The notes: generated by a model not told the origin, from the sequence alone. Positions 11,547 through 22,605 are shown, numbered from the stretch's first letter. The stretch is 64,000 nucleotides of DNA from Periplaneta americana (GCF_040183065.1 NC_091119.1:109848263-109912262), one strand, 5' to 3'. Numbers and translations are program-made.

Positions 11547-12934
11547 AATTATTTTACTTTTTATTTTCTAATCCTCATTGTTATTTACTTGTATTTCACT
11601 TGCTTACATTATATTTATTCTATCACTCTTTCGTATGCCTTATCCTATCCCTTCTATTTCTCCTCTCCTTCCTAAGTTTCTTTCATTCATTCTTCACTTC
11701 CGTCCTCGCCTTCTCCCCCCCCAGGTGCGGTTACGTCTTGCTGGTGCAACTTCCCAAGTTCCCGCTCTGTGGTGGTCTCCGCCCGCTGTTTGCCTCCGAG
11801 TTTCTGTGACGTTTCCCTAGGGCTCCCGCACTTTTGTCTTCATATCAAGTCAATATTTGCAGCAACACAAATGCAGTCAATCAAACGGCAAGCTGAGCAA
11901 ATTCCTTCTGCGCATAGAATTTGTTTCGAACGCTCCATCACCAAGATTACATCACAACGCAATCACCTACGTCACTCAGCTCACAGTAAGACAGCATGTT
12001 CATAGTTGTCAGCACTTCACTTTTATGCAATTTGATAATTACAATTAAACCAAGAGCTGCTTCTCTTTTGTCGCTCTAGTGCTGAAGTGTGTTTCTCGCT
12101 CTCCTAGGATACTATTGAGAAATGTAAGTGGGCTGTGTCTCATTCAGTAACACGGCGGATAATACACTTAGTCTATTTTTCCCAGCAATTTAATCGTCTG
12201 TTACAAATCACTGTTATGCGACTTTATTATTTCATTAAGCCCAAGAGTCCAATTTCTTGTTTAGTTTTCTACGAATGTATAGCCTAGGCTTTATGCCTTT
12301 GGTTGCTATGATACTGGGGAAAAAAAAAAAAAAAAAAAAAAGTTGGGATTACTTAAATTACTTGAGGCATGCAGTTCCAGAACCTTCTAAATCGATTCGA
12401 GCAAATTTTTCAGGAAGCGAAAAAAACTTGTGCTTTTGTTTTTATTTTGAAATGACTATTTTTTTCTGATGAACTTGACTTGAAAGTAGAAAACATCAAT
12501 ATAATTTTTCATATGAATATTATAAACCATATTGCCAAAAATTAATGTTGTTTTTTGTATTTAGTGGGTTTTGGAACTCCATTTTTACTTAGAGAATACT
12601 GGAAAGGAGCAAAATGTATCTAGCGGATATTGGAAAGGAACTTTAAATATGTCAGGTTTTAGACACGAGATGAAGCCTATGAAAACAAAGATTTCAACTA
12701 ACATATTTAATTATAGAAGAGTTACAGGGATAATATTGATTATTATATTGTTCACGTAAATAAGAATGCAGACTGAAGATGAAGAATTACTCAAGAAACA
12801 ATCCATTATCATGCTAAATATATGGAAATGGTGGGCTACGGGCTCAAATACATACGAAAGTAATCATTAATTAATTGTTAATGGAACACTGTTGAGGTGA
12901 ATTCCAAGAGAAAAAATCTTCAAATGTACCGGTA
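11547..12934. other. Dispersed repeat module and spacer; no gene recognised
   Basis: A CT-rich tract lies at 11650-11740. A module at about 11980-12270 (words agagctgcttctc, tgagaaatgtaagtg, ccaagagtcc) is related to modules at 32440-32660, 33080-33330 and 34170-34330. An A-run lies at 12320-12341. Near 12590-12640 the phrase ggatattggaaagga resembles a triplicated phrase at 25240-25320. Confidence 0.45.
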
Positions 12935-13052
12935 TACAACAATCACAAATACCACAATGGAATCCCAGCAATAAAGAACATAGAATTCAGTTCAGGGTTT
13001 ACTTTGAACAATCTATATATATGTTCGCGTAGGCTTCCGCGGTTGGTGAACA

Positions 13053-13207
13053 TGGTGTGTGGATAAGCTTCAGGGCTTCTACCGCGTTGTCTTGGTGTTA
13101 TTGGCTGACGTTTCGACCGCTGAAGATGGCCACAACACAGCGGTCGAAACGTCAGCCAATAACACCAACACAACGCGGTAGAAGCCCTGAAGCTTATCCA
13201 CACACCA
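13053..13207. repeat. Foldback repeat with Penelope-terminus-like motif
   Basis: Arms of about 70 bp (13053-13123 and 13138-13207) are inverted copies around a loop of about 14 bp. At the centre, on the plus strand, lies CTGAAGA-T-GGCC...GGTC-GAAAC, the same arrangement seen at PLE ends at 25960, 28152 and 5545 (minus). It ends 1 bp before the Helitron start at 13209. Confidence 0.75.
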
Positions 13208-13208
13208 A

Positions 13209-15625
13209 TCTATATATATAATTTGAACTGGTAATGAAAATTACGGGAAAACGGCTGAACAAATTTTAATAAATGACCCCTCATTTTGAAGCTTGGAACC
13301 CAAAGTTTTTCAGAAAATTAGTAGATTTCAGTGAAATGTCAATTTTCCTACATCATTTTCCTATTTTCCAAAATCCATCTGTCGTCAGTTTTGAGAAATA
13401 ATGGCTTTTCAGAATAAAACAAAACACAAACACACTGCAATAAACAATATCACACGAAGGCTACGACCTGCAGGATTGCTGACATATTTAGAGTTCAGAT
13501 GGCTCAGATTCTCTGACATCGTAATGCCAATATGTCGGTCAGAACGTTTCTGTAATATTGGTTATTAAAAACTTCAAGACTTACTAAAAAGAATTTACAG
13601 GTGTTACGGTGTTAATTACGCCAGTGATTTTTATAAATTTAGATATTTTGTTTGACATATCTTCATCAGTGATGTAAGAGAGATTATAATCTAAATAGTT
13701 AAATGAATTAACACGTTCAATTAAAGTATTATTTATCATGATCTTACTTGGAATTGGATTCTCTCCCGAAAATGCCATGACTTTCGTTTTCTCTTTTGAG
13801 ATTTCCACATTGAAATCTGAGGCGATTATTTGCAAATTATAAATGGCTCTCTGTAAAGCATCCTCTGTTTGAGCGATAATAACCTGATCGTCGGCAAACA
13901 TTAGTGTATCGAGAACTGTGTTTCGATTAATTTGAATTCCAGCATGATGACTTTGCCTCCAAATGTATAAAATATGGTTCATATATATAATAAACAACAG
14001 AGGGGAAAGACCGCACCCTTGTCTAACACTTTGGTTGATGGAAGTCCAGCTAGTAGTTCCGCGTTCAGTTCTTATGGCAATTTCATTTTGTTGATATAAA
14101 TTATAAATGGAGAGAATGATTTGGTTTGGTTTTCTATCAACTCTATCAAAAGCTTTTATGAAATCAATAAAAGCTAAGTGGGTTTGAATATTCTCTGTGC
14201 TTTTCAATTAAAATCTTCATGGTGAAATAGCTGTCACAACATGATCTTCCTTTTCGGAATCCATTCTGTTCTTCAGTGATTTTGTCTTCGTAAAGATGTG
14301 ATAGTTTATTTTTGATTATGGCTGTATAGATCTTATATCCAGAATTGAGTAGACTTATACTCCTGTAATTTTCACTACTACTACAATGGCTTTTTGCCAA
14401 CTTTCTGGGGGTTTTGATCCTGCCCATATATTGTTTAAGAAATATAAAAATCTATAGGTAAATTCTTCTCTAGCGTATTTAAAAAGTTCGAAATTTAAAT
14501 TATCTTCGCCTGGGGCTTTCCCGTTTTTTAAACGTATATATACTACAATGAGTTCATCATAAATAATAATATCTGTTGTGTTGTTGTTGGAAGTCTTTAA
14601 TGTAAGAGAGATGTTTTTGTGAAACCATATATTTTTTTTGAGTAATCAAGTAGATATTCGTTAGGAATAGGGTTTATAACAACATTTTCTTTTATCTCCG
14701 AATTTATTTTCTTTAATATTTTGAAAGTTTTGGGTCTTGGTAATGTTAAATCTCTTTCTAATCTTGAGACGAAATCATTCCATTTCTCTCTGTGTCGCTT
14801 TCTTGTTTCCCGTTTTGCAATTGCTCTCTTTCTTTTATAATCAATTTCATCTTCAAGTTTTTTGTTTGTAAAAATCGGAGATATGCTTCTCGCTTATCAT
14901 TTATCACCTTCTTAATACCCTCATCCCATTTCAGTATGCCTCTTTTTCTCTTCTGCTTAATATTTGTTTTAAGCCAACACTTTCAAATGCAGCCTTTTTT
15001 AAAATATCTGTTAAGTTGTTCCATTCTTCCTCTATATTATCCGAGACTTTGATTTTTTGAAGATATTCCTTTATGCGACATTCATAAACCCATTTAATAC
15101 TATCATCTCTCAATAAGTCTACTTTAAAATTAAGCCTATTACTTTCTTGCTTGGAATTTTTTATATTTCTTTTATGCCATGGTGCTGGTATTCTAATAGG
15201 GGATACAATTAAATAATGATCTGTCTCTAATTCAGGACCTCTACAAGCTTTGGCATCTAAAACGAAGCTAAACACTTTTCGATTACAAATGACATAGTCA
15301 ATAATAGATTGTGATCCTCTTGCTTGCCATGTATATGTGTGTACATTTTTGTGTTTAAAGAAAGAATTCATTACTTTTAGATCATTGTAAATCACAAAAT
15401 CTCGTAGTTTTTGGCCATTATTATTACAAGGTGCTTCGCCGTGTTTTCCAATGTGCCCTCTAACTTCATTATTACCAATTCTTGCATTGAAATCCCCTAA
15501 TAAAAGCAACATGTCTGAAGATATATAGGTTCTATAAAAAGTATTTAGCATAAAGAAAACCATTCAGAGGAGTGTGTTTCATTATTATGGAAGCAAATAA
15601 CTTCCAAAATGTCTGGTATTCTTCA
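13209..15625 (+). mobile_element. Helitron-like element carrying an internal LINE fragment
   Basis: Begins A/TCTATATATATAATTTGA and matches the Helitron at 23183-24481 from 13209 to about 13602. It matches again from about 15537 to 15625 (shared words AAGTATTTRGCATAAA, TGTTTCATTATTATGGAAGC, GTCTGGTATT). Between these flanks it holds 1.9 kb of LINE sequence absent from the other copy. Its own 3' end is missing: at 15626 the next Helitron-like body starts. No Rep/helicase is present, so it is non-autonomous. Confidence 0.7.
13603..15536 (-). pseudogene. Non-LTR retrotransposon fragment: endonuclease to RT, both ends missing
   Basis: Minus strand. At 15520-14935 is the C-terminal part of an exonuclease-endonuclease-phosphatase fold: LLLLGDFNARIG, HTYTWQARGSQSIIDYVICN and ETDHYLIVSPI carry its catalytic GDFN, SxIDY and SDH-like blocks. 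At 14400-14165 is the RT start: SENYRSISLLNSGYK, TEEQNGFRKGRSCCD. At 14205-13605 follow AFIDFIKAFDRVD, VRQGCGLSPLLFIIYM, LMFADDQVIIAQTEDAL (FADD catalytic box) and VNSFNYLDYNL. The frame changes near 14200 and 14430, so it is not functional. It lacks the N-terminal endonuclease half and everything after KITGVINT, and has no poly-A or tail repeat. Confidence 0.88.
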
Positions 15626-15790
15626 TCTATAGTAATAATAAATCTGTAGCCGAAATTTTTCTGGTAATTTTCGATTTTCCAAAAATAACTGGTCCTAACA
15701 TATATAATTAACCACCCTGAAACCGAAAATCGCTTTTTTAAATGTTTGTTTGTATGTCTGTCTGTCTGTCTGTCTGTATGTATGTATGAA

Positions 15791-17835
15791 TAATTTCGAG
15801 GGAAAAATTGTTCCGGAGCCGGGTATCGAACCCGGGACCTTTTGGTTTAACGTACCAACGCTCTACCACTGAGCTACCCGGGAACTCTAACCGACACCGA
15901 TCCAATTTTTCCCTCTATATCCACAGACCTCAAAGTGGGCTGACAACCGTCAAGCAACCAACTTCGAGTGCACACTAACTCCGTGTGACTTAAATTGTGG
16001 TTTTCTGTTAACGAACAGTGACGTGTATTATGCAAATCAAGATTTCAGGTATAACTCCCTGTAAAGTTGATTTGAATAATTTCGAGGGAAAAATTGTTCC
16101 GGAGCCGGGAATCGAACCCGGGACCTTTTGGTTTAACGTACCAACGCTCTACCACTGAGCTACCCGGGAACTCTAACCGACACCGATCCAATTTTTCCCT
16201 CTATATCCACAGACCTCAAAGTGGGCTGACAACCGTCAAGCAACCAACTTCGAGTGCACACTAACTCCGTGTGACTTAAATTGTGGTTTTCTGTTAACGA
16301 ACAGTGACGTGTATTATGCAAATCAAGATTTCAGGTATAACTCCCTGTAAAGTTGATTTGAATAATTTCGAGGGAAAAATTGTTCCGGAGCCGGGTATCG
16401 AACCCGGGACCTTTTGGTTTAACGTACCAACGCTCTACCACTGAGCTACCCGGGAACTCTAACCGACACCGATCCAATTTTTCCCTCTATATCCACAGAC
16501 CTCAAAGTGGGCTGACAACCGTCAAGCAACCAACTTCGAGTGCACACTAACTCCGTGTGACTTAAATTGTGGTTTTCTGTTAACGAACAGTGACGTGTAT
16601 TATGCAAATCAAGATTTCAGGTATAACTCCCTGTAAAGTTGATTTGAATAATTTCGAGGGAAAAATTGTTCCGGAGCCGGGTATCGAACCCGGGACCTTT
16701 TGGTTTAACGTACCAACGCTCTACCACTGAGCTACCCGGGAACTCTAACCGACACCGATCCAATTTTTCCCTCTATATCCACAGACCTCAAAGTGGGCTG
16801 ACAACCGTCAAGCAACCAACTTCGAGTGCACACTAACTCCGTGTGACTTAAATTGTGGTTTTCTGTTAACGAACAGTGACGTGTATTATGCAAATCAAGA
16901 TTTCAGGTATAACTCCCTGTAAAGTTGATTTGAATAATTTCGAGGGAAAAATTGTTCCGGAGCCGGGTATCGAACCCGGGACCTTTTGGTTTAACGTACC
17001 AACGCTCTACCACTGAGCTACCCGGGAACTCTAACCGACACCGATCCAATTTTTCCCTCTATATCCACAGACCTCAAAGTGGGCTGACAACCGTCAAGCA
17101 ACCAACTTCGAGTGCACACTAACTCCGTGTGACTTAAATTGTGGTTTTCTGTTAACGAACAGTGACGTGTATTATGCAAATCAAGATTTCAGGTATAACT
17201 CCCTGTAAAGTTGATTTGAATAATTTCGAGGGAAAAATTGTTCCGGAGCCGGGTATCGAACCCGGGACCTTTTGGTTTAACGTACCAACGCTCTACCACT
17301 GAGCTACCCGGGAACTCTAACCGACACCGATCCAATTTTTCCCTCTATATCCACAGACCTCAAAGTGGGCTGACAACCGTCAAGCAACCAACTTCGAGTG
17401 CACACTAACTCCGTGTGACTTAAATTGTGGTTTTCTGTTAACGAACAGTGACGTGTATTATGCAAATCAAGATTTCAGGTATAACTCCCTGTAAAGTTGA
17501 TTTGAATAATTTCGAGGGAAAAATTGTTCCGGAGCCGGGTATCGAACCAGGGACCTTTGGTTTAACGTACCAACGCTCTACCACTGAGCTACTCGGGAAC
17601 TCTAACCGACACCGATCCAATTTTTCCCTCTATATCCACAGACCTCAAAGTGGGCTGACAACCGTCAAGCAACCAATTTGGAGTGCACACTAACCCCGTG
17701 TGACTTAAATTATGGTTTTCTGTTAACGAACAGTGACGTGTATTATGCAAATCAAGATTTCAGGTATAACTCCCTGTAAAGTTGATTTGAATAATTTCGA
17801 GGGAAAAATTGTTCCGGAGCCGGGTATCGAACCAG
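15791..17835 (-). repeat. Tandem array, 286-bp tRNA-like unit, about 7.2 copies
   Basis: Unit starts fall at 15791, 16077, 16363, 16649, 16935, 17221, 17507 and 17792: an exact 286-bp period with one 1-base deletion in the seventh copy. Copies 1-6 look almost identical; copy 7 has a few changes and copy 8 is cut short. Each unit holds a tRNA-like module on the minus strand (CTACCCGGGAA end, B-box complement CGAACCCGGGACC), then about 200 bp of unrelated sequence. Confidence 0.97.
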
Positions 17836-17859
17836 TGACCGATACCCGGCTCCGGAACA
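17817..17859. repeat. Hairpin at the array's inversion point
   Basis: CCGGAGCCGGGTATCG, a 10-base loop and CGATACCCGGCTCCGG form a 16-bp perfect stem exactly where the unit orientation switches from minus to plus. It is followed by ACACTTTGAGGTCTGTGG, so the plus-strand units start from an internal point. Confidence 0.9.
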
Positions 17860-18620
17860 CTTTGAGGTCTGTGGATATAGAGGGAAAAATTGGATCGGTG
17901 TCGGTTAGAGTTCCCGGGTAGCTCAGTGGTAGAGCGTTGGTACGTTAAACCAAAAGGTCCCGGGTTCGATTCCCGGCTCCGGAACAATTTTTCCCTCGAA
18001 ATTATTCAAATCAACTTTACAGGGAGTTATACCTGAAATCTTGATTTGCATAATACACGTCACTGTTCGTTAACAGAAAACCACAATTTAAGTCACACGG
18101 AGTTAGTGTGCACTCGAAGTTGGTTGCTTGACGGTTGTCAGCCCACTTTGAGGTCTGTGGATATAGAGGGAAAAATTGGATCGGTGTCGGTTAGAGTTCC
18201 CGGGTAGCTCAGTGGTAGAGCGTTGGTACGTTAAACCAAAAGGTCCCGGGTTCGATACCCGGCTCCGGAACAATTTTTCCCTCGAAATTATTCAAATCAA
18301 CTTTACAGGGAGTTATACCTGAAATCTTGATTTGCATAATACACGTCACTGTTCGTTAACAGAAAACCACAATTTAAGTCACACGGAGTTAGTGTGCACT
18401 CGAAGTTGGTTGCCTGACGGTTGTCAGCCCACTTTGAGGTCTGTGGATATAGAGGGAAAAATTGGATCGGTGTCGGTTAGAGTTCTCGGGTAGCTCAGTG
18501 GTAGAGCGTTAGTACGTTAAATCAAAAGGTCCCGGGTTCGATACCCGGCTCCGGAACAATTTTTCCCTCGAAATTATTCAAATCAACTTTACAGGGAGTT
18601 ATACCTGAAATCTTGATTTG
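17859..18620 (+). repeat. Inverted part of the array, about 2.7 copies
   Basis: The same 286-bp unit in opposite orientation, with tRNA-like modules at about 17912-17984, 18198-18270 and 18484-18556. The third copy is the most divergent (TTCTCGGGTAG, GTTAGTACG). The right end breaks off in the sequence gaaatcttgatttg and runs into TGTATG repeats. Confidence 0.95.
17911..17984 (+). other. tRNA-like cloverleaf in the array unit (not a confirmed tRNA)
   Basis: The fold can be drawn: D-arm GCTC...GAGC; anticodon stem TTGGT/ACCAA with loop ACGTTAA (anticodon GTT, Asn if real); T-arm CCGGG-TTCGATT-CCCGG. Against a functional tRNA are C instead of T at position 33, a C-C mismatch and a G-T pair in the acceptor stem, and repetition in about ten tandem copies. 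It is best read as a tRNA-derived repeat head. Confidence 0.6.
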
Positions 18621-19168
18621 TATGTATGTATGTTTGCTACCTTTTCACGCGATAATGGATGAACGGATTTCGATGAAAATTGGAATATAAATTAAGTTCG
18701 TTGTAACTTAGATTTTAGGCTATATGGCATTCAAAATACATTATTTAAAAGGGGGGTTATAAGGAGGCCTGAATTAAATAAATCGAAATATCTCGCTTAT
18801 TATTGGTTTTTGTGAAAAATGTTACATAACAAAAGTTTCTTTAAAAATAATTTGCGATAAGTTGTATTCCTTGAAAATTTTTGATAGGACTGATATTTAA
18901 TGAGATAAATGAGTTTTAAAATTAAAATAACTGCCATCTAAGGCCGTGTAATGAATTAAAAAACAAATGACTTCGTCTAGAAGGGGCCTTGAACAGCAAC
19001 AATCGAAAGCTATGAAAGATAGCCTACAGAGAATGTTTCTGTTTTTGTATGAAGTAATATCGGAAGCTAAATTAACCGATTTGTATAATTAATTATTATT
19101 TCACCATTGGAAAGTGTAGTTTCTCTAGATGGACATAATGCTATAATGTTATTACAGTAACTTCTGAT

Positions 19169-19254
19169 ATAATATTATATTATATTATATTATATTATAT
19201 TATATTATATTATATTATATTATATTATATTATATTATATTATATTATATTATA
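19169..19254 (+). repeat. (ATATT)n microsatellite
   Basis: About 17 five-base units, inside the Helitron-like body. Confidence 0.95.
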
Positions 19255-19864
19255 TAATTTAAGTTATTTGAAGGGTTCAGAACCATAGTGGGCCAAGCTC
19301 CATTTACTGAATACGTAGAAAACAAGGGTTAAAATTAAGTTATTACCATAATTCAATGGAAACCTATAACAAGTAAAATAAAATATACACATTAAATCTA
19401 AATGATGTCAATCTTCATTAAACTATGGTTGCATGTAATAAAAATTAAGAAACATGTTAAAGGAATTGTCATTGCACCAAATGAGTGTCTCTGGACCAAA
19501 ATGATCGTATTTTAATTATTTGGATGCAATTTAAATTAAGTAGCATATTAAACGATTTATCCTTCTATCGAACACGAATGTTCCCTGGATAAAATTCCTA
19601 TTTTAATTATGTAATTACTTTATATTTATTTCTAACGGGTGCAGCAGAGCGCACGGGTCCGGCCAGTTGGAAATAAATTTGAAAAATTTTAATTTGAACT
19701 TTTAATGAACTTCTTTTGCAGCATTTGCTGCACAAGCTACTAGTAATATTCTTTGTATATCCGTTGATTGAGGAATGCACACTGTTTAAGACTGTGTGAA
19801 ATCATTGTGTGTAGTGTTTCCTTGACAGTCCGGGACAAGTACTTAAATACCTGATAATGATAAT

Positions 19865-19937
19865 GAACGGCCGGTACCAACTCCTCGAGGATCTATCTCA
19901 GGATAGATACTCGAGGAGCTGGTACCGGCGGCCGTTC
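19865..19937. repeat. GC-rich hairpin
   Basis: GAACGGCCGGTACCAACTCC and GGAGCTGGTACCGGCGGCCGTTC are inverted arms of about 33 bp with two mismatches and one 3-base insertion, meeting at ATCTATCTCAGGATAGAT. It is strikingly GC-rich for this neighbourhood. Confidence 0.9.
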
Positions 19938-20248
19938 ACTGTCCTCAGTATACAGTACATGACGCCTCGTTTCAGTGTTGTCACTAACTGCCGCATCAGC
20001 GTGCTGTCAGGAAGCATGCCGAGATGTAGGGCTTACTCTGCTATTTTGCGAAGGATAGAACCGCCGGCTGCTGTAGGTTCTTTATTGCATCTATCATGAT
20101 TTGGGCTAACTTCCTTGCCTTCATCTCCGTTGACTGTTGAATTTTCTTTTTTTTTTTTTTTTTTTTTTTTAGCAAAGATTTGTTCTGGACCGAAGCTAGA
20201 TAGGACCTTAAATATGCAGAGTTAACTGACTGTAGACGACTGGAGCAC

Positions 20249-21080
20249 GTGAATGATGCACATCTACATCACATGAGAAATCTAGAAGAGGAGAAGAAAA
20301 CATCTCTCACGCGCCTGAAGATTGCTCCAAACAGCGTCACTCCTCAAACTACAGGTAAACATCTCAGAGAAGTTCTCAGAAAACAATCATTCCAGTCATG
20401 GTGCCACCTCCCACATAAAGGCAAAGGGGTTTGTACATTTGAAGAATGCTCCAAAGCCAACTCCTGGATCTCCTCTAAAAAGTGTCTTGTGTCCTCGGAA
20501 TACATCAATGCCATCAAGATGTCCTGCAACGTCACCGCAGTGAAATCTGTCCCTGGCAGAACCTTCAGTATTACCCGTTGTCGCCATCCCGGCTACAGCG
20601 AGACTGAAACACTTGGCCACGTACTGGGGTTCTGTAAGAAGGGAGAGCTACTGCGTAACAGACACCATCGTGCCAGTACAGCAATTTCCAACCTGCCAAG
20701 AAACAGAGGATGGGAAGTACATGAGAAGATTCATTGTGTGTCTGAAAATGATTCTCATAGAAGAGTCGATATAATTGCCATCAAAAGAAGAACCCAGAAA
20801 GCGATGGTCTTAGACCCTACGATTTGCTTTGAACGAGACACGAATCAAGCACTGCAGATAAATGATGACAAGCGAGCTAAATATGTACCTTGTGTTCCAT
20901 ACCTCAGTGAAAAATATGGCATTTCGCTTTACAATTGGGATGTTACAGGCTTACTATTTGGAGCGAGGCGTTGTTTACCAAAAATTTACATGTAATATCC
21001 TTAAATCCTTCAAAATTCCCTTTTATGAGGTTCAGAACCCATTATACAGTTCATCAGCAAATATCAACTTCAGTGGAAGG
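20249..21080 (+). pseudogene. R2-like non-LTR retrotransposon, C-terminal endonuclease end
   Basis: The 248-residue frame to 20995 contains CRHPGYSETETLGHVLGFC (zinc-knuckle region of R2-type C-termini; the second Cys of the usual CxxxC appears as Tyr) and RRVDIIAIKRRTQKAMVLD followed by PTICFERD, which matches the PD-(D/E)xK-type restriction-like endonuclease of R2-group elements. The last part, YLSEKYG...VTGLLFGAR, continues in the +1 frame as KFTCNILKSFKIPF, so a frameshift lies near 20970. No RT domain precedes it: the copy is 5' truncated. The insertion is not in rDNA. Confidence 0.82.
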
Positions 21081-21084
21081 GTCA

Positions 21085-21255
21085 TCTCGAACGAATGAAT
21101 CGATGCAGAATTCCAAAAGCACTGTTTCATTACCATCCATATGGCAAAAGATCTCTAGGCCGTCCAAAGAAGAGATGGACTGAAAATTCTAGTTTGAGAC
21201 CGTAACAGGCCACTTGGCCTAATACTTGTTAGGAAGATGATGATGATGAGGTTCA
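21085..21255 (+). mobile_element. LINE 3' tail ending in (GAT)n
   Basis: GHLERMNRCRIPKALFHYHP, GKRSLGRPKKRWTEN and a stop, followed by a non-coding tail and GATGATGATGATG. This is a conserved insect LINE C-terminus different from the 6.1-kb one. Its upstream edge with the R2-like end is not resolved. Confidence 0.7.
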
Positions 21256-22359
21256 GAAGATTGTAATGGAAATTCTGAAGGCCTCTCTTCAAATTCTACA
21301 TTATCATCTATATGTTAACATGTAAATTTTTGTTTTAATGTACAAATCGAATCATTATTTTGTTCGTTTCATTTCCCTTTATCTTTTATGTTTGTTAATT
21401 CCGGATCCCAGTGGTCAACCTCACTTGAGGACGGATGATTTGAAATAAATCTTAGTAGCGTTCAAAAGTATGAAAAATAGTAATATACGTTACAAGAGCG
21501 GTATGTTGACGTTTTCATGTTCGAGGAAAAGATTGAAAAAGCGAAACGTAGTTGAGCTTTTTTAATTTCCGAGAACATGAAAACAAACATACCGCTCGTG
21601 TATCGTACATTATTTTGTGCGAAGATCGTTTATTACATACCTGAAAGACGAATTTCTAATTAGTTGCAATGAAATCTCCATCTTGGTTTCTGTTTAATGA
21701 CGGCAACTTCGGAAAGCCAAAATATCTTTCTTCAACATTGTTGCTGTAAAATGTTTTCTGTGTTTACTATACTAGGCCGTGATATACGTCTGTCTTTTTT
21801 TCCCCCCAGTCTATAAATGCGAACTTAAAACAAACGGTAAGGTTATGTAATGATTTATTTTTCATTTTAATATTTTAACAATATTATTTATATAACATAT
21901 TACAGTAATAACATCGGCATCTGGAATCTTGTTGATTTTTTCACGGCTTCCGTAATGTTACTTGTATCAGGAATGCAATAAGTTTCGTGGAGTAGTAGAC
22001 TTTACTTAATTTTTGCAAATATTTAAAAACAATAATTAACATTGCAATTTAGATGAAATTGCAGTGGTAAGTTTCCAATTTATAATTATTACTATATTGA
22101 ACGTCTCTAAAAATAACATGTTAAAAGCCTAAAGCAGTAAAATAAATGTCGCGCTTAAGCGGTAAGAAGAGGGAAATTGTAATGTGTGTTACGTTGGGAA
22201 TACTGAATGTGGTATTTCACACTTACCGCGTATTGGTTCTGTGCGGAAAACAAGCAAATGCGCACGATCTCGCACAAAAGTATCATATTTAAGTACTTGC
22301 CCCGGGCTGTCAAGGAAACACTACATACAATGATTTTACATACGTATTTCGTATCGAGG
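21256..22359. other. No gene recognised; one inverted dispersed repeat
   Basis: The segment 22280-22345 (GTACTTGCCCCGGGCTGTC, AAGGAAACACTACATACAAT) is the inverted counterpart of 19790-19855. The rest is AT-rich without a recognisable family. Confidence 0.5.
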
Positions 22360-22370
22360 ACGATGGAGGG

Positions 22371-22594
22371 GTCGACCTGGTTGGCGAGTTGGTATAGTGC
22401 TGGCCTTCTATGCACAAAGTTGCGGGTTCGATCTCGGGCCAGGTCGATGGCATTTAAGTGTGCTTAAATGCGACAGGCTCAAGTCAATAGATTTACTGGC
22501 ATGTAAAAGAACTGCGGGACAAAATTCAGGCACATCCGCCGATGCTGATATAACCTCTGCAGTTGCGAGCGTCGTTAAATAAAACAAAACATTA
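22371..22594 (+). mobile_element. tRNA-derived SINE, family A, with 11-bp TSD
   Basis: The head GGCGAGTTGGTATAGTGCTGG...GGGTTCGATCTCGGGCC and the body ATGGCATTTAAGTGTG, TTAAATGCGAC, GCGAGCGTCGTTAAAT match the 3.9-kb and 62.6-kb copies. It is flanked by the exact direct repeat ACGATGGAGGG at 22360-22370 and 22595-22605. Confidence 0.93.
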
Positions 22595-22605
22595 ACGATG
22601 GAGGG

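Larger units (their letters stand above)
15626..19743 (+). mobile_element. Helitron-like element containing the tRNA-like array
   Basis: Begins A/TCTATAGTAATAATAAA and ends with the short palindrome TGCAGCATTTGCTGCA, a 7-base spacer and CTAG/T at 19740-19744. That is the classic Helitron 3' end: a hairpin about 7-11 bp before CTRR, inserted between A and T. The end at 24481 has the same architecture. The interior holds TGTC/TGTATG microsatellites flanking the 286-bp array (15791-18620), then unique AT-rich sequence (GAACGGATTTCGATGAAAATT) and an (ATATT)n tract. No Rep/helicase coding was found. Confidence 0.75.

Noticed and set aside
15791..17835. CRISPR-like array
   Set aside because: The period is 286 bp with no distinct spacers, and the genome is an insect's.
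15791..18560. Ten tRNA-Asn genes
   Set aside because: C at position 33, a mismatch in the acceptor stem and tandem repetition with 200 bp of unrelated sequence argue for a tRNA-derived repeat.
20344..20620. 63-74 codon minus frames
   Set aside because: Antisense shadows of the R2-like endonuclease frame.
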